A stretch of 11,582 nucleotides of DNA, from NCBI GenBank assembly GCA_964649005.1, contig CAZYMD010000169.1:1-11582 (forward strand), read 5' to 3'. Of the stretch, positions 1-6,903 are shown piece by piece. The notes under the pieces were generated by a model. The model searched no databases. It saw nothing but the letters and a program-made list of their open reading frames with translations, and was not told where the DNA came from. The position numbers were made by a program, and so were the translations under genes. The DNA comes from CAZGMJ01 sp964649005. GTDB taxonomy: Bacteria; Planctomycetota; Phycisphaerae; Sedimentisphaerales; Anaerobacaceae. The stretch's first letter is position 1; every line of letters begins with the position of its first letter.

Positions 1-1
1 G

Positions 2-130
2 GGGAGAAAGCTTCAACTGCTCCATACCGTGCGCATGTCGGCGCCTGTTTGCAGCACTCCAATCGCCGCCGATGGCGTTCTCTACGTTTCCTCTAACCGC
101 TATCTGTGGGCGGCGAGCCTCATGCCGTAG
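2..130 (+). CDS. C-terminal end of a PQQ-like beta-propeller protein (partial)
   Basis: An open frame enters from the left edge and ends at TAG 128-130, giving 42 residues. The last 30 contain the stretch PVCSTPIAADGVLYVSSN followed by RYLWA, which is the typical final blade of PQQ-like (BamB/quinoprotein-like) repeat propellers: a 'P-x-x-x-x-P-x-x-A-x-G-x-L-Y-V' strand pair followed by an aromatic tryptophan-containing strand. Such proteins are usually exported and serve as scaffolds or as dehydrogenase-like enzymes; which applies cannot be judged from one blade. The start and most of the protein lie outside the window. It converges on the glycosidase gene and is followed after 20 bp by a probable intrinsic terminator. 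The propeller call is fairly firm because the motif is characteristic, but the fragment is short. Confidence 0.7.
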   Translation, partial: GRKLQLLHTVRMSAPVCSTPIAADGVLYVSSNRYLWAASLMP

Positions 131-150
131 TCATCCCGGCATAATGGGAA

Positions 151-174
151 CGATGCAAAGCATTGGTTTTTTTT
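151..174 (+). terminator. Probable intrinsic terminator of the PQQ-like gene
   Basis: CGATGC at 151-156 can pair with GCATTG at 160-165 (one G-T wobble) around an AAA loop, followed by one G and a run of eight T at 167-174. It begins 20 bp after the TAG of the propeller gene and faces that gene's direction. The stem is short, so efficiency is uncertain, but the long T run makes the call reasonable. Confidence 0.55.
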
Positions 175-215
175 CAGACCGCTTGCCGGTGACATGTATT
201 CGGGCACTGGCTATC

Positions 216-1184
216 TTACCGAGTGGGGGCTACCCACTTCAGCCTGGCGACCTGGATGCCCTTGAGCGTAGGTTTTAGGGCGGCGATATACCATTGCCCC
301 TTGTAGTGGACTATTTCCGGCGCTGCTACGGGTAGCTCGCCTATCATAAATCTATCGTCACCGACGCCAAAGTTTAGGGGATTGGGGGAGCAGTACTGCG
401 TGTTGAGACTTTTCGTGCCATAAACCTGGTTGCGGAAGAGGTAGAACAGGTCATCCTTGTGAACCACGAAGGGGCATTCGGCGTCGCCGCCATACCAGTC
501 GGATTTATCGCCCGCGCTGCCTCCTGCTGAGACCATCATTGGCTCGCTCCAATCCCGAAGGTCGTGCGAGGTGCGGCAGAAGATGGCTGAATCGTACCGG
601 GCGTCCTTCTTGTGGCCCATGTAATAGCAGTAGTACAAACCGTCCAGCACAAGGACCATGGCGTCACGCGTGTTGTCGTAGGGGCCTGTGAACAGGTCGG
701 TTTTTCCTCGCTCGTTGAGGACGCGGGTGAAGGATTTGCCATCGTCACTTTTCGCAAGGCAGATACTATCCCAGCCTCCGTAGATCATGTAGTAGGTTTT
801 TTCAACCTTGATGACATGGGGGGCCTGGAGACCACCGATTCTTTCGCCGTAATTGGGATCGCCCTGCATTGCGATTCCCATCGGGCGCCAGTCGGTATCT
901 GTAAGACGTTTTCCCTCCCAGCGATAGAACAGTCTTGTGACACCACCACACTTGGTGTTGCGAATGCAGGACCAGATTTGCCAGGTGCCATCTGCGGCCT
1001 GCCATATACCGAAATCCACGGGCTGTTGCTTTTCGCTCGTGTATTTGCCCAGATCTGGGTCGTTTGCTACGGACCACCATTGGCCGTCGATCTGCGGCAT
1101 CAGGACCTTCCCTGGCTTCTTCGCTGCTTGTGCGATGACTGACAGCGACAGCATGGCGACAAATAGTACGAGTCGATGTTTCAT
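216..1184 (-). CDS. Secreted GH43/GH32-like five-bladed beta-propeller glycosidase
   Basis: This 322-aa protein starts with a Sec-type signal peptide: MKHR, then a hydrophobic core ending in AQA at about residue 20. The rest has the repeated strand pattern of clan GH-F/GH-J five-bladed propellers. Recognisable blade starts are VDFGIWQAADGTWQIW (56-71), LQAPHVIKVEKTYYMIYGG (119-137), TRDAMVLVLDGLYYCYYMG (172-190), AECPFVVHKDDLFYLFRN (235-252) and AAPEIVHYKGQWYIAAL (287-303). Conserved acids sit where the family keeps them (D57, D174, E236, E290), so a glycosidase acting outside the cytoplasm is likely; the exact family and sugar cannot be told. The ATG is preceded by GGAG nine bases upstream. 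The gene starts 57 bp after the oxidoreductase stop on the same strand, consistent with an operon. Confidence 0.75.
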   Translation of the reverse strand: MKHRLVLFVAMLSLSVIAQAAKKPGKVLMPQIDGQWWSVANDPDLGKYTSEKQQPVDFGIWQAADGTWQIWSCIRNTKCGGVTRLFYRWEGKRLTDTDWRPMGIAMQGDPNYGERIGGLQAPHVIKVEKTYYMIYGGWDSICLAKSDDGKSFTRVLNERGKTDLFTGPYDNTRDAMVLVLDGLYYCYYMGHKKDARYDSAIFCRTSHDLRDWSEPMMVSAGGSAGDKSDWYGGDAECPFVVHKDDLFYLFRNQVYGTKSLNTQYCSPNPLNFGVGDDRFMIGELPVAAPEIVHYKGQWYIAALKPTLKGIQVARLKWVAPTR

Positions 1185-1241
1185 CGTTATGATCTCCGGA
1201 ATCTATCAGCTTTTAGCAGGCTAACCGACAATGCGTTAGTG

Positions 1242-2531
1242 CTATTCGCTGTATGGATGCTTCCAAGGGCTACGGTAGTCGCGTTTGAGCAGTGCGGCGG
1301 CCTCTGCGTTGTCAACGATCTGGTGAGCTTCTTCGTCCCACTCGATTTTTGCACCAACATCGTACGAAATCATCGCAAGCTTGACTGTGGCTGTAGAGCG
1401 GTGCGCATCTTCGGGCGTGCACAGATTGCCTTTGCGTTTTTTTACCGCATCGAGGAAGTCGGCCATGTGCATAGCGCCCATATCGGCGCCGATTTCATGG
1501 ACCTGTCGCTCGCCTTTTTTGGGGACAAAGATCCATTTGTTGTCGGTGACAAAGACGGTGCCTTTTTCGCCATAGAAGAAGATGCCATTGGCGACTTCGG
1601 GGGTGTATTCGGCAGCGCCCCAGATGTGGTGACGCCAGATTACGGGGCACCTTTCAAAATCGAAGTGGACGTTCAGTATGTCGGGCGTTGTTATTTGATT
1701 CTTGAAGTAGTAGATACCGCCCGAGGCTTGGACAGCTTGGGGCATGGTCTGGCCCAGAATCCAGCGGGTCGCGTCGATCAGGTGTATGCCCCAGTCGACG
1801 AGATGGCCATGGCCTGTTTGCTTTTCCAAACGCCACGACATGTGGCCTATCTGGGGGCTGTAAGGCAGCTTGGGCGACGGGCCGCACCATTGGTCCCAGT
1901 CCAATGACGCGGGCGGGTCCTGGGGCGTCGCGTCGCGCATTCCTGCTTTGTAATGGATCTGCGCTTCGGCCTGGATGACTTTGCCAATACCGCCTTCATC
2001 GATAAATTGCTTCGCCTGCTGGATTGCTTTGCTTTGTCTGCGCTGGAATCCGATCTGGACGATGCAGTTGCTGTGCCGCTTTGCTGCTGCGACCATAGCC
2101 TGGCCCTCACGCACGTCGTAGGCGAGAGGTTTTTCGCAGTAGATGTCCAGGCCTTTTTCAAGTGCGTCGATGAACATCAGGGCATGCCAGTGTGGCGGCG
2201 TGGCAATGATGACTGCCTGAAGGCCGGGGACTTCCAGAAGCTCGTGATAGTCTCTGAATGTCTTTGGGCGGGAGCTTTGAAGCTTTTCGACTTCATCGGC
2301 GCTTTTGCTTAGATGTTCGCTGTCTACATCACACAGCGCGATGACTTCGACGCCTCCAACCTTGAAAGCCGCCTTGACATCGACCATTCCATACCAGCCA
2401 CAGCCGATCAGGCCAAGTTTTAGCTTTGGTTTGGAAGATGAATCCTCAGTCGCTGCATTGAGAGGACCTGTCATTGCGATAGTGCCCGCCACGGCGGTTC
2501 CGATGAATTGACGACGATTGAGCTTATCCAT
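1242..2531 (-). CDS. Tat-exported Gfo/Idh/MocA family NAD(P)-dependent oxidoreductase
   Basis: The 429-aa product begins with a twin-arginine signal (NRRQFIG at residues 5-11, then a small-residue hydrophobic stretch ending near NAA, 25-27), as in many planctomycete members of this family. A Rossmann fold follows with the dinucleotide-binding loop GLIGCGWYG at 40-48 and the acidic end of strand 2 in ALCDVD (65-70). EKP at 133-135 holds the catalytic lysine, and DWGIHLID at 246-253 supplies the conserved Asp and His of the C-terminal alpha/beta domain. The C-terminus, RSPWKHPYSE, is of the kind common in bacterial long-form members. The family oxidises or reduces sugars and cyclitols; the substrate is unknown here. 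The ATG has AAAGGA seven bases upstream. It is the first gene of a likely two-gene unit with the downstream GH43-like glycosidase, pointing to sugar catabolism. Confidence 0.92.
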   Translation of the reverse strand: MDKLNRRQFIGTAVAGTIAMTGPLNAATEDSSSKPKLKLGLIGCGWYGMVDVKAAFKVGGVEVIALCDVDSEHLSKSADEVEKLQSSRPKTFRDYHELLEVPGLQAVIIATPPHWHALMFIDALEKGLDIYCEKPLAYDVREGQAMVAAAKRHSNCIVQIGFQRRQSKAIQQAKQFIDEGGIGKVIQAEAQIHYKAGMRDATPQDPPASLDWDQWCGPSPKLPYSPQIGHMSWRLEKQTGHGHLVDWGIHLIDATRWILGQTMPQAVQASGGIYYFKNQITTPDILNVHFDFERCPVIWRHHIWGAAEYTPEVANGIFFYGEKGTVFVTDNKWIFVPKKGERQVHEIGADMGAMHMADFLDAVKKRKGNLCTPEDAHRSTATVKLAMISYDVGAKIEWDEEAHQIVDNAEAAALLKRDYRSPWKHPYSE

Positions 2532-2627
2532 GTGATATCCTTTCTCTGCAACTTGAAAAGAGCATATTGCCGCAATTGAATCCTAGATTTTAATTCGGCC
2601 GGGAAAGCACAGGCCCAACCTGGAACC

Positions 2628-2655
2628 ATCATACAATAAGCTGGAGTGCTGTCAA
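2628..2655 (-). promoter_or_regulatory. Near-consensus sigma-70 promoter of the oxidoreductase gene
   Basis: On the minus strand a perfect -35 box TTGACA (2655-2650) is separated by 16 bp from TATGAT (2633-2628), a 5/6 match to the -10 box. Transcription would start near 2620, leaving a leader of about 90 nt before the ATG at 2531. It sits in the 163-bp gap behind the zinc-ribbon gene, suggesting the oxidoreductase/glycosidase pair has its own promoter. Confidence 0.6.
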
Positions 2656-2694
2656 TTCGAGATCGGAGGGCACAAGAAGCGCCGTAAACGCGAA

Positions 2695-3828
2695 TCAGAC
2701 TTCCCAGTTTAGTTTTTCCTGGAAGCGCCAGTAGAATCTGCCAAGGAGGTGGGCGATTACGAAGATGATGTAGAGGCCGATGAAGGATAACAATCCCTGG
2801 ATTATCCGCCATCCCATTGTAAGAGGTTGTTGTGTATCCTGGGGCCTTATGACAGTTCCCACAGCCCAAATAGCCAACACGATTCCGCCAATCAGCAACA
2901 CGATGGCGCAGTATTGGAAAAAGGTGCTGAATATCGAGCCGATTAGCAGGATTGGATTAAGGCCGCGGACGGAATCGAACATAACACAGGCCAGCAGGCC
3001 CATTGGGAAGAAGAATACGCCGTATGCTACGAGGCCCCAGAAGATCGCATCCTGTCTTTGCGTGTAGACAGAGTAGAGAATCGCAGGAAAAACGAAGATA
3101 ATGTAACAACCGACGATGTGTAGAGCCTGCGAGTACATCTCACCTGTGCCTTCCAAGGCGAAAGCCTCGGGCGCCCTTGTACCTCCCTTGGCGCTGTCGC
3201 GGACGCATTCGGCCAGATACCAGGCCATGTATAGTCCGATTAGAATCCGCACGATCCAACCAAAGAATCCCAGATACATACCAACGCGGCCCAGCATTCG
3301 CGCCGCGACAATGGTAAAAAACGGTACAAGGGTGAATATCACAAGATGAACGAGGCCCGGCGCGCTGGTCGGATACAGGAATATGTCGAGCAGCCAGGGC
3401 AGCGTGCGCTGGCCTTTGGATTCCGTGTCCTCCAATGGCGAATGTCTCTCCAGTTCCGGGTGCTGCTCAAGGGCTCTTTCGAACAAAGGAGCGGGGTGAT
3501 GTTTGATCTTGTATTGCTCGGGGACATCGACGAGTGTCAGCTCGCCCTGTGAATCCGGCTTATTACTCCGTCGTGCATTCGATAACCGTTGCCGCATGCC
3601 CGGAACGACAAATGCAGCCTTGCATTTTGGACACAGGGCTTTTTTGCCTGCATGGAGTTTTGGAACACTTATTTTTTGGCCGCACTCTTCGCACTGGAAC
3701 TCAATGACGGTAGATTCGCCAGGTATAACGACAACCTTGCCGCATTCGGGGCATTTGCCCTGCTTGTTGGCGTGCTCATCCTTAACAACGATCTTACGAC
3801 AACAGTGTTCGCATTGGAAACGAATCAC
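2695..3828 (-). CDS. Membrane protein with two N-terminal zinc ribbons and about six transmembrane helices
   Basis: I place the start at GTG 3828-3826 because GGAG lies eight bases upstream and the protein then opens directly with the ribbon (MIRFQCEHC); an in-frame TTG at 3867 would add 13 residues but has no good ribosome site. The 377-aa protein carries two tandem CxxC-x16-CxxC ribbons: C6/C9/C26/C29 and C46/C49/C66/C69. They look like an internal duplication, with matching lead-ins MIRFQC and VIEFQC. A charged linker (about 77-145) leads to roughly six hydrophobic helices (about 159-178, 184-205, 237-256, 263-285, 293-323, 340-363) and ends GRFYWRFQEKLNWEV. No catalytic motif is visible and I cannot assign a function. 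Zinc-ribbon plus membrane-domain proteins of this sort are frequent in planctomycetes. It starts 92 bp after the CPBP protease stop on the same strand, so the two may be cotranscribed. Confidence 0.8.
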   Translation of the reverse strand: MIRFQCEHCCRKIVVKDEHANKQGKCPECGKVVVIPGESTVIEFQCEECGQKISVPKLHAGKKALCPKCKAAFVVPGMRQRLSNARRSNKPDSQGELTLVDVPEQYKIKHHPAPLFERALEQHPELERHSPLEDTESKGQRTLPWLLDIFLYPTSAPGLVHLVIFTLVPFFTIVAARMLGRVGMYLGFFGWIVRILIGLYMAWYLAECVRDSAKGGTRAPEAFALEGTGEMYSQALHIVGCYIIFVFPAILYSVYTQRQDAIFWGLVAYGVFFFPMGLLACVMFDSVRGLNPILLIGSIFSTFFQYCAIVLLIGGIVLAIWAVGTVIRPQDTQQPLTMGWRIIQGLLSFIGLYIIFVIAHLLGRFYWRFQEKLNWEV

Positions 3829-3836
3829 AGTACTGT

Positions 3837-3840
3837 CTCC
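3837..3840 (-). promoter_or_regulatory. Shine-Dalgarno site deciding the GTG start of the zinc-ribbon gene
   Basis: GGAG on the minus strand, eight bases ahead of GTG 3828-3826. The alternative TTG at 3867-3865 has no comparable site at a suitable distance, so the shorter protein is preferred. Confidence 0.5.
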
Positions 3841-3920
3841 AAGCCGCAGGACAATATCTCTTACCAAGCTTCCGACAAGCCAACGAATCTGCGTTATTCG
3901 TTACTTCGACTGCTGAACTG

Positions 3921-4840
3921 CTACAGCACCAAAGGCATGGCGACGTGCAGTGTGATATCTGTTACAAAGTGTGCAATTATTGCCGAAGTTAGGCCTTTTC
4001 GCCAGTATAACCAGCCAAAGACGATGCCTGCTATTCCATTGAGGACTACGGCGCGCGTTACGACGAGGGTTGTGAGTTCGGTGAAGCTCGCTGTCATTGG
4101 CAAGTGGCTCAGGCCAAAGATGATGCTTACTATGATTATTGCAGCCCATACGTGGAGCGACGATTTTGCAGAACGGCTGAACTTGCTAAAGAGCCAGACC
4201 AGGAGCGTTGTCAGGAACAGTCGCATTAGAATCTCTTCGGCGATGCCACCATAGAATGAAACGAGGACCCTGGTCCAGAGAGGAGGGGTCGCTTGGAATA
4301 CCGTCACCGGTTCAAGAAAAAAACCAAAGGCGTATCGATCCAGTACGAATAGTAATGCGCCAATTAATACACCGACAATGCACGACAGAGTAAGAATGGA
4401 ACCTAATTTTTCAACAGGTTTTTTGTTTAGCCAGGCTTCGATAAGCGGCGCACCGAGGCCCGTGCGTGCGCCAAGGTGCAGGCCAATCAATATCGAAAGG
4501 CCAAAAAGGATTGCTGATTGTAAGAGTGTGGCCAGGACCGCGACCGGGATGGGTACAGGCAATTCGAGAGAGGTCAGGTCGTAGAGGTAAAACGTATAGG
4601 GCATCGCAGCTACGGCTGAGGCCACAGANNNNNNNNNNNNNNNNNNNNNNNNNNNNNNNNNNNNNNNNNNNNNNNNNNNNNNNNNNNNNNNNNNNNNNNN
4701 NNNNNNNNNNNNNNNNNNNNNNNNNNNNTCAGGTCGTAGAGGTAAAACGTATAGGGCATCGCAGCTACGGCTGAGGCCACAGATGCGACCAACAATAACA
4801 TAAAGAGCTTCCAATTAATCGAGATACTTTTTGCAATCAT
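3921..4840 (-). CDS. CPBP-family intramembrane metalloprotease (Abi/CAAX-protease-like), interrupted by a scaffold gap
   Basis: As assembled, the frame is broken by 100 N plus a duplicated 55 bp. Removing one 55-bp copy and the N run (155 bp in all) joins the two halves in frame to 254 residues, running from ATG 4840-4838 to TAG at 3921. The protein is almost all hydrophobic helices and has the three CPBP motifs: EEILMR (E150, E151, R155), FGLSH (F190, H194) and HFVTD (H239, D243). The glutamates and histidines are the presumed metal/catalytic residues of this glutamic-type membrane protease family, which processes prenylated or membrane peptides in some organisms and is of unknown role in most bacteria. 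ATG 4840 has GGA six bases upstream; an in-frame ATG at 4870 lies inside transposase-derived sequence and has a poorly placed site. The native upstream region seems to have been replaced by an IS remnant. Confidence 0.85.
4574..4628. repeat. 55-bp direct duplicate, copy 1 (left flank of the N gap)
   Basis: This 55-bp stretch is identical, base for base, to 4729-4783 on the other side of the N run. It encodes the same piece of the CPBP protein (VASAVAAMPYTFYLYDL region) in both copies. The likeliest reading is one genomic copy present at the ends of two contigs, not a biological repeat. Confidence 0.95.
4629..4728. other. Assembly gap of 100 N
   Basis: Exactly 100 N, the conventional size for a scaffold gap of unknown length. 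Because the flanks are the same 55 bp and their fusion restores a continuous CPBP frame, the gap probably stands for no missing sequence (true gap size about -55). Confidence 0.98.
4729..4783. repeat. 55-bp direct duplicate, copy 2 (right flank of the N gap)
   Basis: Exact second copy of 4574-4628, beginning on the first base after the N run. See copy 1. Confidence 0.95.
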
Positions 4841-4979
4841 TTTTGGTCCAGGGATTGATAACCGAAGCATTGCCTCGAATCTTCGTGCCGTCGACGAAGA
4901 GTGTATTTCCTTCGATCAAGCCCAGCTCGTTACAAAGATGGGCACATTGCCTGAGAACCTGCTTCAATATTGAACCGTA
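4815..4979 (-). pseudogene. Internal fragment of an IS1182/IS5-like DDE transposase
   Basis: The minus strand, read from 4979, encodes 54 residues before TAA. It includes ILKQVLRQCAHLCNELGLIE followed by GNTLFVDGTKIRGNAS and a WTK-containing tail. This is the well-known middle part of DUF772-type (IS1182/IS5-like) transposases, where the Asp of LFVDGTKI is the first acid of the DDE triad. A TGA at 4982-4980 closes the frame upstream and no N-terminal DUF772 region, second Asp or Glu is present, so this is a dead remnant of roughly one tenth of a transposase. It has no start codon. It ends at, or overlaps by a few codons, the start of the CPBP gene on the same strand. I see no terminal inverted repeats. 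Confidence 0.7.
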
Positions 4980-5035
4980 TCACTGAATTTGAGTTTCAGC
5001 CAAAGCAATTTGATAGCCTGTAAAAAAACAAATTA

Positions 5036-6163
5036 TTACGGCTGTATTTCTTGTTTTCTTTTTTTTAAAAGAACAAAACAAAACACTGCGAGAACTACTC
5101 CGATGGCTAAAGAATATATAATAGTTCGCTTTTTATGAGGTTGTTGCTCAATATCCTGCAAGGCTATTACTTCAGACTTGCCGCTCCTATATGAGATGTT
5201 ATTAATTTTATCTTCTACGTAGTAGCCTGAAGGGATTGGGACTGTAAAGACTTCTTCATTAAAAGCGGGGTCATTAATTACCACATTGGAAGCTTGATAA
5301 ACTGATCTGGATAATTCGCCAGTACTTGGGTCTTCGCCCTCTGAGGTTGCTTTAGTAGGCCACCAAATACCCTTTGACACTTCTTTTAGTTCTTCTACCT
5401 TTATTAATTCAATAAGCCACTCTGTTCCATCTTTTTTAATATTGACATGCCTGGCACCTATCAAAGCATATCCTCTGGAGGGATCGAACCAATAAGCTTG
5501 TTCCCCAATTCCAGGATGAAATCCGGTGCCATATTTCACACACTCTACACCTTCGAACTTTTCATGTATAAACTCTAAACGTAGATTTACAACACCAGTA
5601 TCTGGTATTTTAAAGATATCAGACATCAAAAGGCCTGAACTGTTATGAAACAAGAAAAGGGAAAATCTTGCGCCAGTGGCAACATTATACCAAGGCCAAT
5701 ATAGGTCTTTGGAAGGTTCCGGAGTAATAGATGCTTCTCGCATCTCAAACGTTTTATTGACAGGCCCCGAGCGATGATGGACTTTTCTTGCTGATTGCCC
5801 ATTAAATCCCATTGAATAGACATCCTCAGCATATGGTGCATCTCCATCAACCCATTTTAGGATTTCTTTATGGACATCTATCCTTGTTTTACTTTTTGGT
5901 AAACCGTTAAACCAAGAAGTACATGACATATATTGCTCAGTAGCTTTTACCCATTTATTATTCTCGGGATCCCATTTCTCCTTCCAACACTCCGAATCGA
6001 CTTTAATATTCAATACTCTCTTTTCTTCAGACCTTATTACATCGTGTATTTTGCCAATCTCTGATCTCATCTCTTCTGTGATCTGTCCAATTACTAATGA
6101 GTTTGCAAAAAGAAAGAGAGATAAGATAGTAATACCAGCAACATAAAGTGAATTCTTTTTCAT
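5036..6163 (-). CDS. Uncharacterised exported protein with C-terminal membrane anchor, AT-rich
   Basis: I choose ATG 6163-6161 because GAGGA lies seven bases upstream; an in-frame start at 6196 would add 11 non-signal residues (MGNPGAIEDTL). The 375-aa product starts MKKNSLYVAG with a hydrophobic signal segment to about residue 26, then a soluble, mixed alpha/beta-looking region rich in aromatic and charged residues (for example TSWFNGLPKSKTRIDVHKE and GFHPGIGEQAYWFDPSRGYA). It finishes with one transmembrane helix at about 347-366 and a basic tail KKRKQEIQP. This suggests a single-pass protein with its bulk outside the cytoplasm. I do not recognise a named domain; the layout resembles anonymous planctomycete proteins with a LolA-like outer-membrane-lipoprotein-sorting fold, but that is a weak impression. 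Base composition differs from its neighbours: three 60-base lines I counted had 33%, 35% and 47% GC. It lies next to the transposase remnant, so transfer is possible. Confidence 0.75.
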   Translation of the reverse strand: MKKNSLYVAGITILSLFLFANSLVIGQITEEMRSEIGKIHDVIRSEEKRVLNIKVDSECWKEKWDPENNKWVKATEQYMSCTSWFNGLPKSKTRIDVHKEILKWVDGDAPYAEDVYSMGFNGQSARKVHHRSGPVNKTFEMREASITPEPSKDLYWPWYNVATGARFSLFLFHNSSGLLMSDIFKIPDTGVVNLRLEFIHEKFEGVECVKYGTGFHPGIGEQAYWFDPSRGYALIGARHVNIKKDGTEWLIELIKVEELKEVSKGIWWPTKATSEGEDPSTGELSRSVYQASNVVINDPAFNEEVFTVPIPSGYYVEDKINNISYRSGKSEVIALQDIEQQPHKKRTIIYSLAIGVVLAVFCFVLLKKRKQEIQP

Positions 6164-6256
6164 GAGAGTGTCCTCAATTGCACCGGGATTTCCCATTTAA
6201 CGTCATAACTGTTATTCCGCCGTGAGGCATCCTGCGAACTGCACGCAACACCGTCA

Positions 6257-6286
6257 ATAATATCAAATGCGGGACCTCGATTTCAA
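6257..6286 (-). promoter_or_regulatory. Possible sigma-70 promoter of the AT-rich exported-protein gene
   Basis: On the minus strand TTGAAA (6286-6281) and TATTAT (6262-6257) are 18 bp apart, giving a leader of about 90 nt before ATG 6163. Both boxes are imperfect; this is the best candidate I see in the 192-bp space behind the small membrane protein gene. Confidence 0.3.
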
Positions 6287-6355
6287 GGCGTTTGGTCACC
6301 AGCATAGCCCACACGCCTCTCGGAAAGGTCCCCCAATACGCTAATTTGCCGAAAA

Positions 6356-6643
6356 TCAATAGGCTCCTGGTGCATTTCCCCTTTGTTTTCTAAATGTTTC
6401 AAGCTCTCTGCGGATGGGCCAGTTGCCAAACGCGAGGACCAGGACCATGATGATATCAGCAATCGGCACAAGCATGAGCAGGCCCAACGCCCATGGATAG
6501 CCTGCTTTAGCGAATATCTTGCAGAAAAGCAACGCCTTGATCGCGGCAACGATAATGGCCGCGACAACGATGAACATGACCATTATCAGCCCAAATATAG
6601 GCGCTACCTCTGCACTTTGGCGAGCAAGCATCAGCGTGTCCAT
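6356..6643 (-). CDS. Small two-helix membrane protein, function unknown
   Basis: Three ATG codons stand in a row (6649, 6646, 6643). AAAGGA lies so close that only the third has a normal spacing of seven bases, so I start at 6643 (95 aa; 97 aa from 6649). The protein has a hydrophobic segment from about 15 to 42 and a second from about 50 to 71, then a basic C-terminus (WPIRRELETFRKQRG). The motif of a Lys-Ala-Gly-Tyr turn followed by a Pro-containing helix, KAGYPWALGLLMLVPIADII, is common in small bacterial membrane proteins of unknown role in planctomycetes and verrucomicrobia. It lies upstream of the AT-rich exported gene on the same strand with a 192-bp gap, and is divergent from the trans-sulfuration gene. 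I see no catalytic residues. Confidence 0.7.
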   Translation of the reverse strand: MDTLMLARQSAEVAPIFGLIMVMFIVVAAIIVAAIKALLFCKIFAKAGYPWALGLLMLVPIADIIMVLVLAFGNWPIRRELETFRKQRGNAPGAY

Positions 6644-6649
6644 CATCAT

Positions 6650-6887
6650 GTCCTTTCAAACTAAACTCACGACTCAATAAATAATACGCACAGATCGCCT
6701 AAAACTTACAGAATTCCGGGCAGATTTGCCAGCAGCATTGAACATGCTGTGCACTCGGCTGGATTATGAGGCCTTTGCATTGCTTTGGGGTCTTTTTATC
6801 TTTCAGGCCCGCTCGAAAAAGCGTGGAAGAGCCCTCCAACTCACGGTAAAATGAGTTTTTCATTTTCAAAGGCTTTATTTACTTTTT
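6650..6887. other. Divergent intergenic region with a small inverted repeat
   Basis: This region separates the minus-strand small membrane gene from the plus-strand trans-sulfuration gene and should hold both promoters. A 6-bp inverted repeat, CAGCAT (6733-6738) and ATGCTG (6744-6749) around a 5-base loop, might be an operator or a chance hairpin. A weak promoter-like pair TTGCAT (6775-6780) / TATCTT (6798-6803) with 17-bp spacing points towards the trans-sulfuration gene. I see no SAM, cobalamin or other riboswitch core, although the downstream enzyme is a sulfur-amino-acid type. Confidence 0.3.
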
Positions 6888-6892
6888 GGAGG
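6888..6892 (+). promoter_or_regulatory. Shine-Dalgarno site deciding the ATG 6904 start
   Basis: GGAGG at 6888-6892 is 11 bases ahead of ATG 6904. A TTG at 6886 overlaps this site and therefore cannot be the start, although it is in frame. Confidence 0.6.
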
Positions 6893-6903
6893 ACACTTCA
6901 GAG

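Noticed and set aside
72..278. Small plus-strand open frame at the left edge
   Set aside because: The frame at 2-130 shows a clear PQQ propeller blade, whereas this overlapping frame has no recognisable content and crosses the terminator.
1176..1907. Long open frame on the plus strand (243 codons) opposite the oxidoreductase gene
   Set aside because: It is antisense to a well-supported gene, lacks domain character and arises from the codon bias of the real gene.
3589..4254. Plus-strand open frame of 221 codons across the zinc-ribbon/CPBP junction
   Set aside because: It spans two convincing minus-strand genes with recognisable motifs and has no motif of its own.
4574..4783. Target-site duplication or genuine tandem repeat at the N run
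   Set aside because: 55 bp is far longer than a usual target-site duplication, the copies abut the N run exactly, and removing one restores the gene.
4784..4814. Alternative CPBP start at the beginning of the frame opened at 4814
   Set aside because: That frame reads the duplicated flank out of register (RSCDALYVLPL) and depends on the false gap; the merged frame from 4840 is the natural one.
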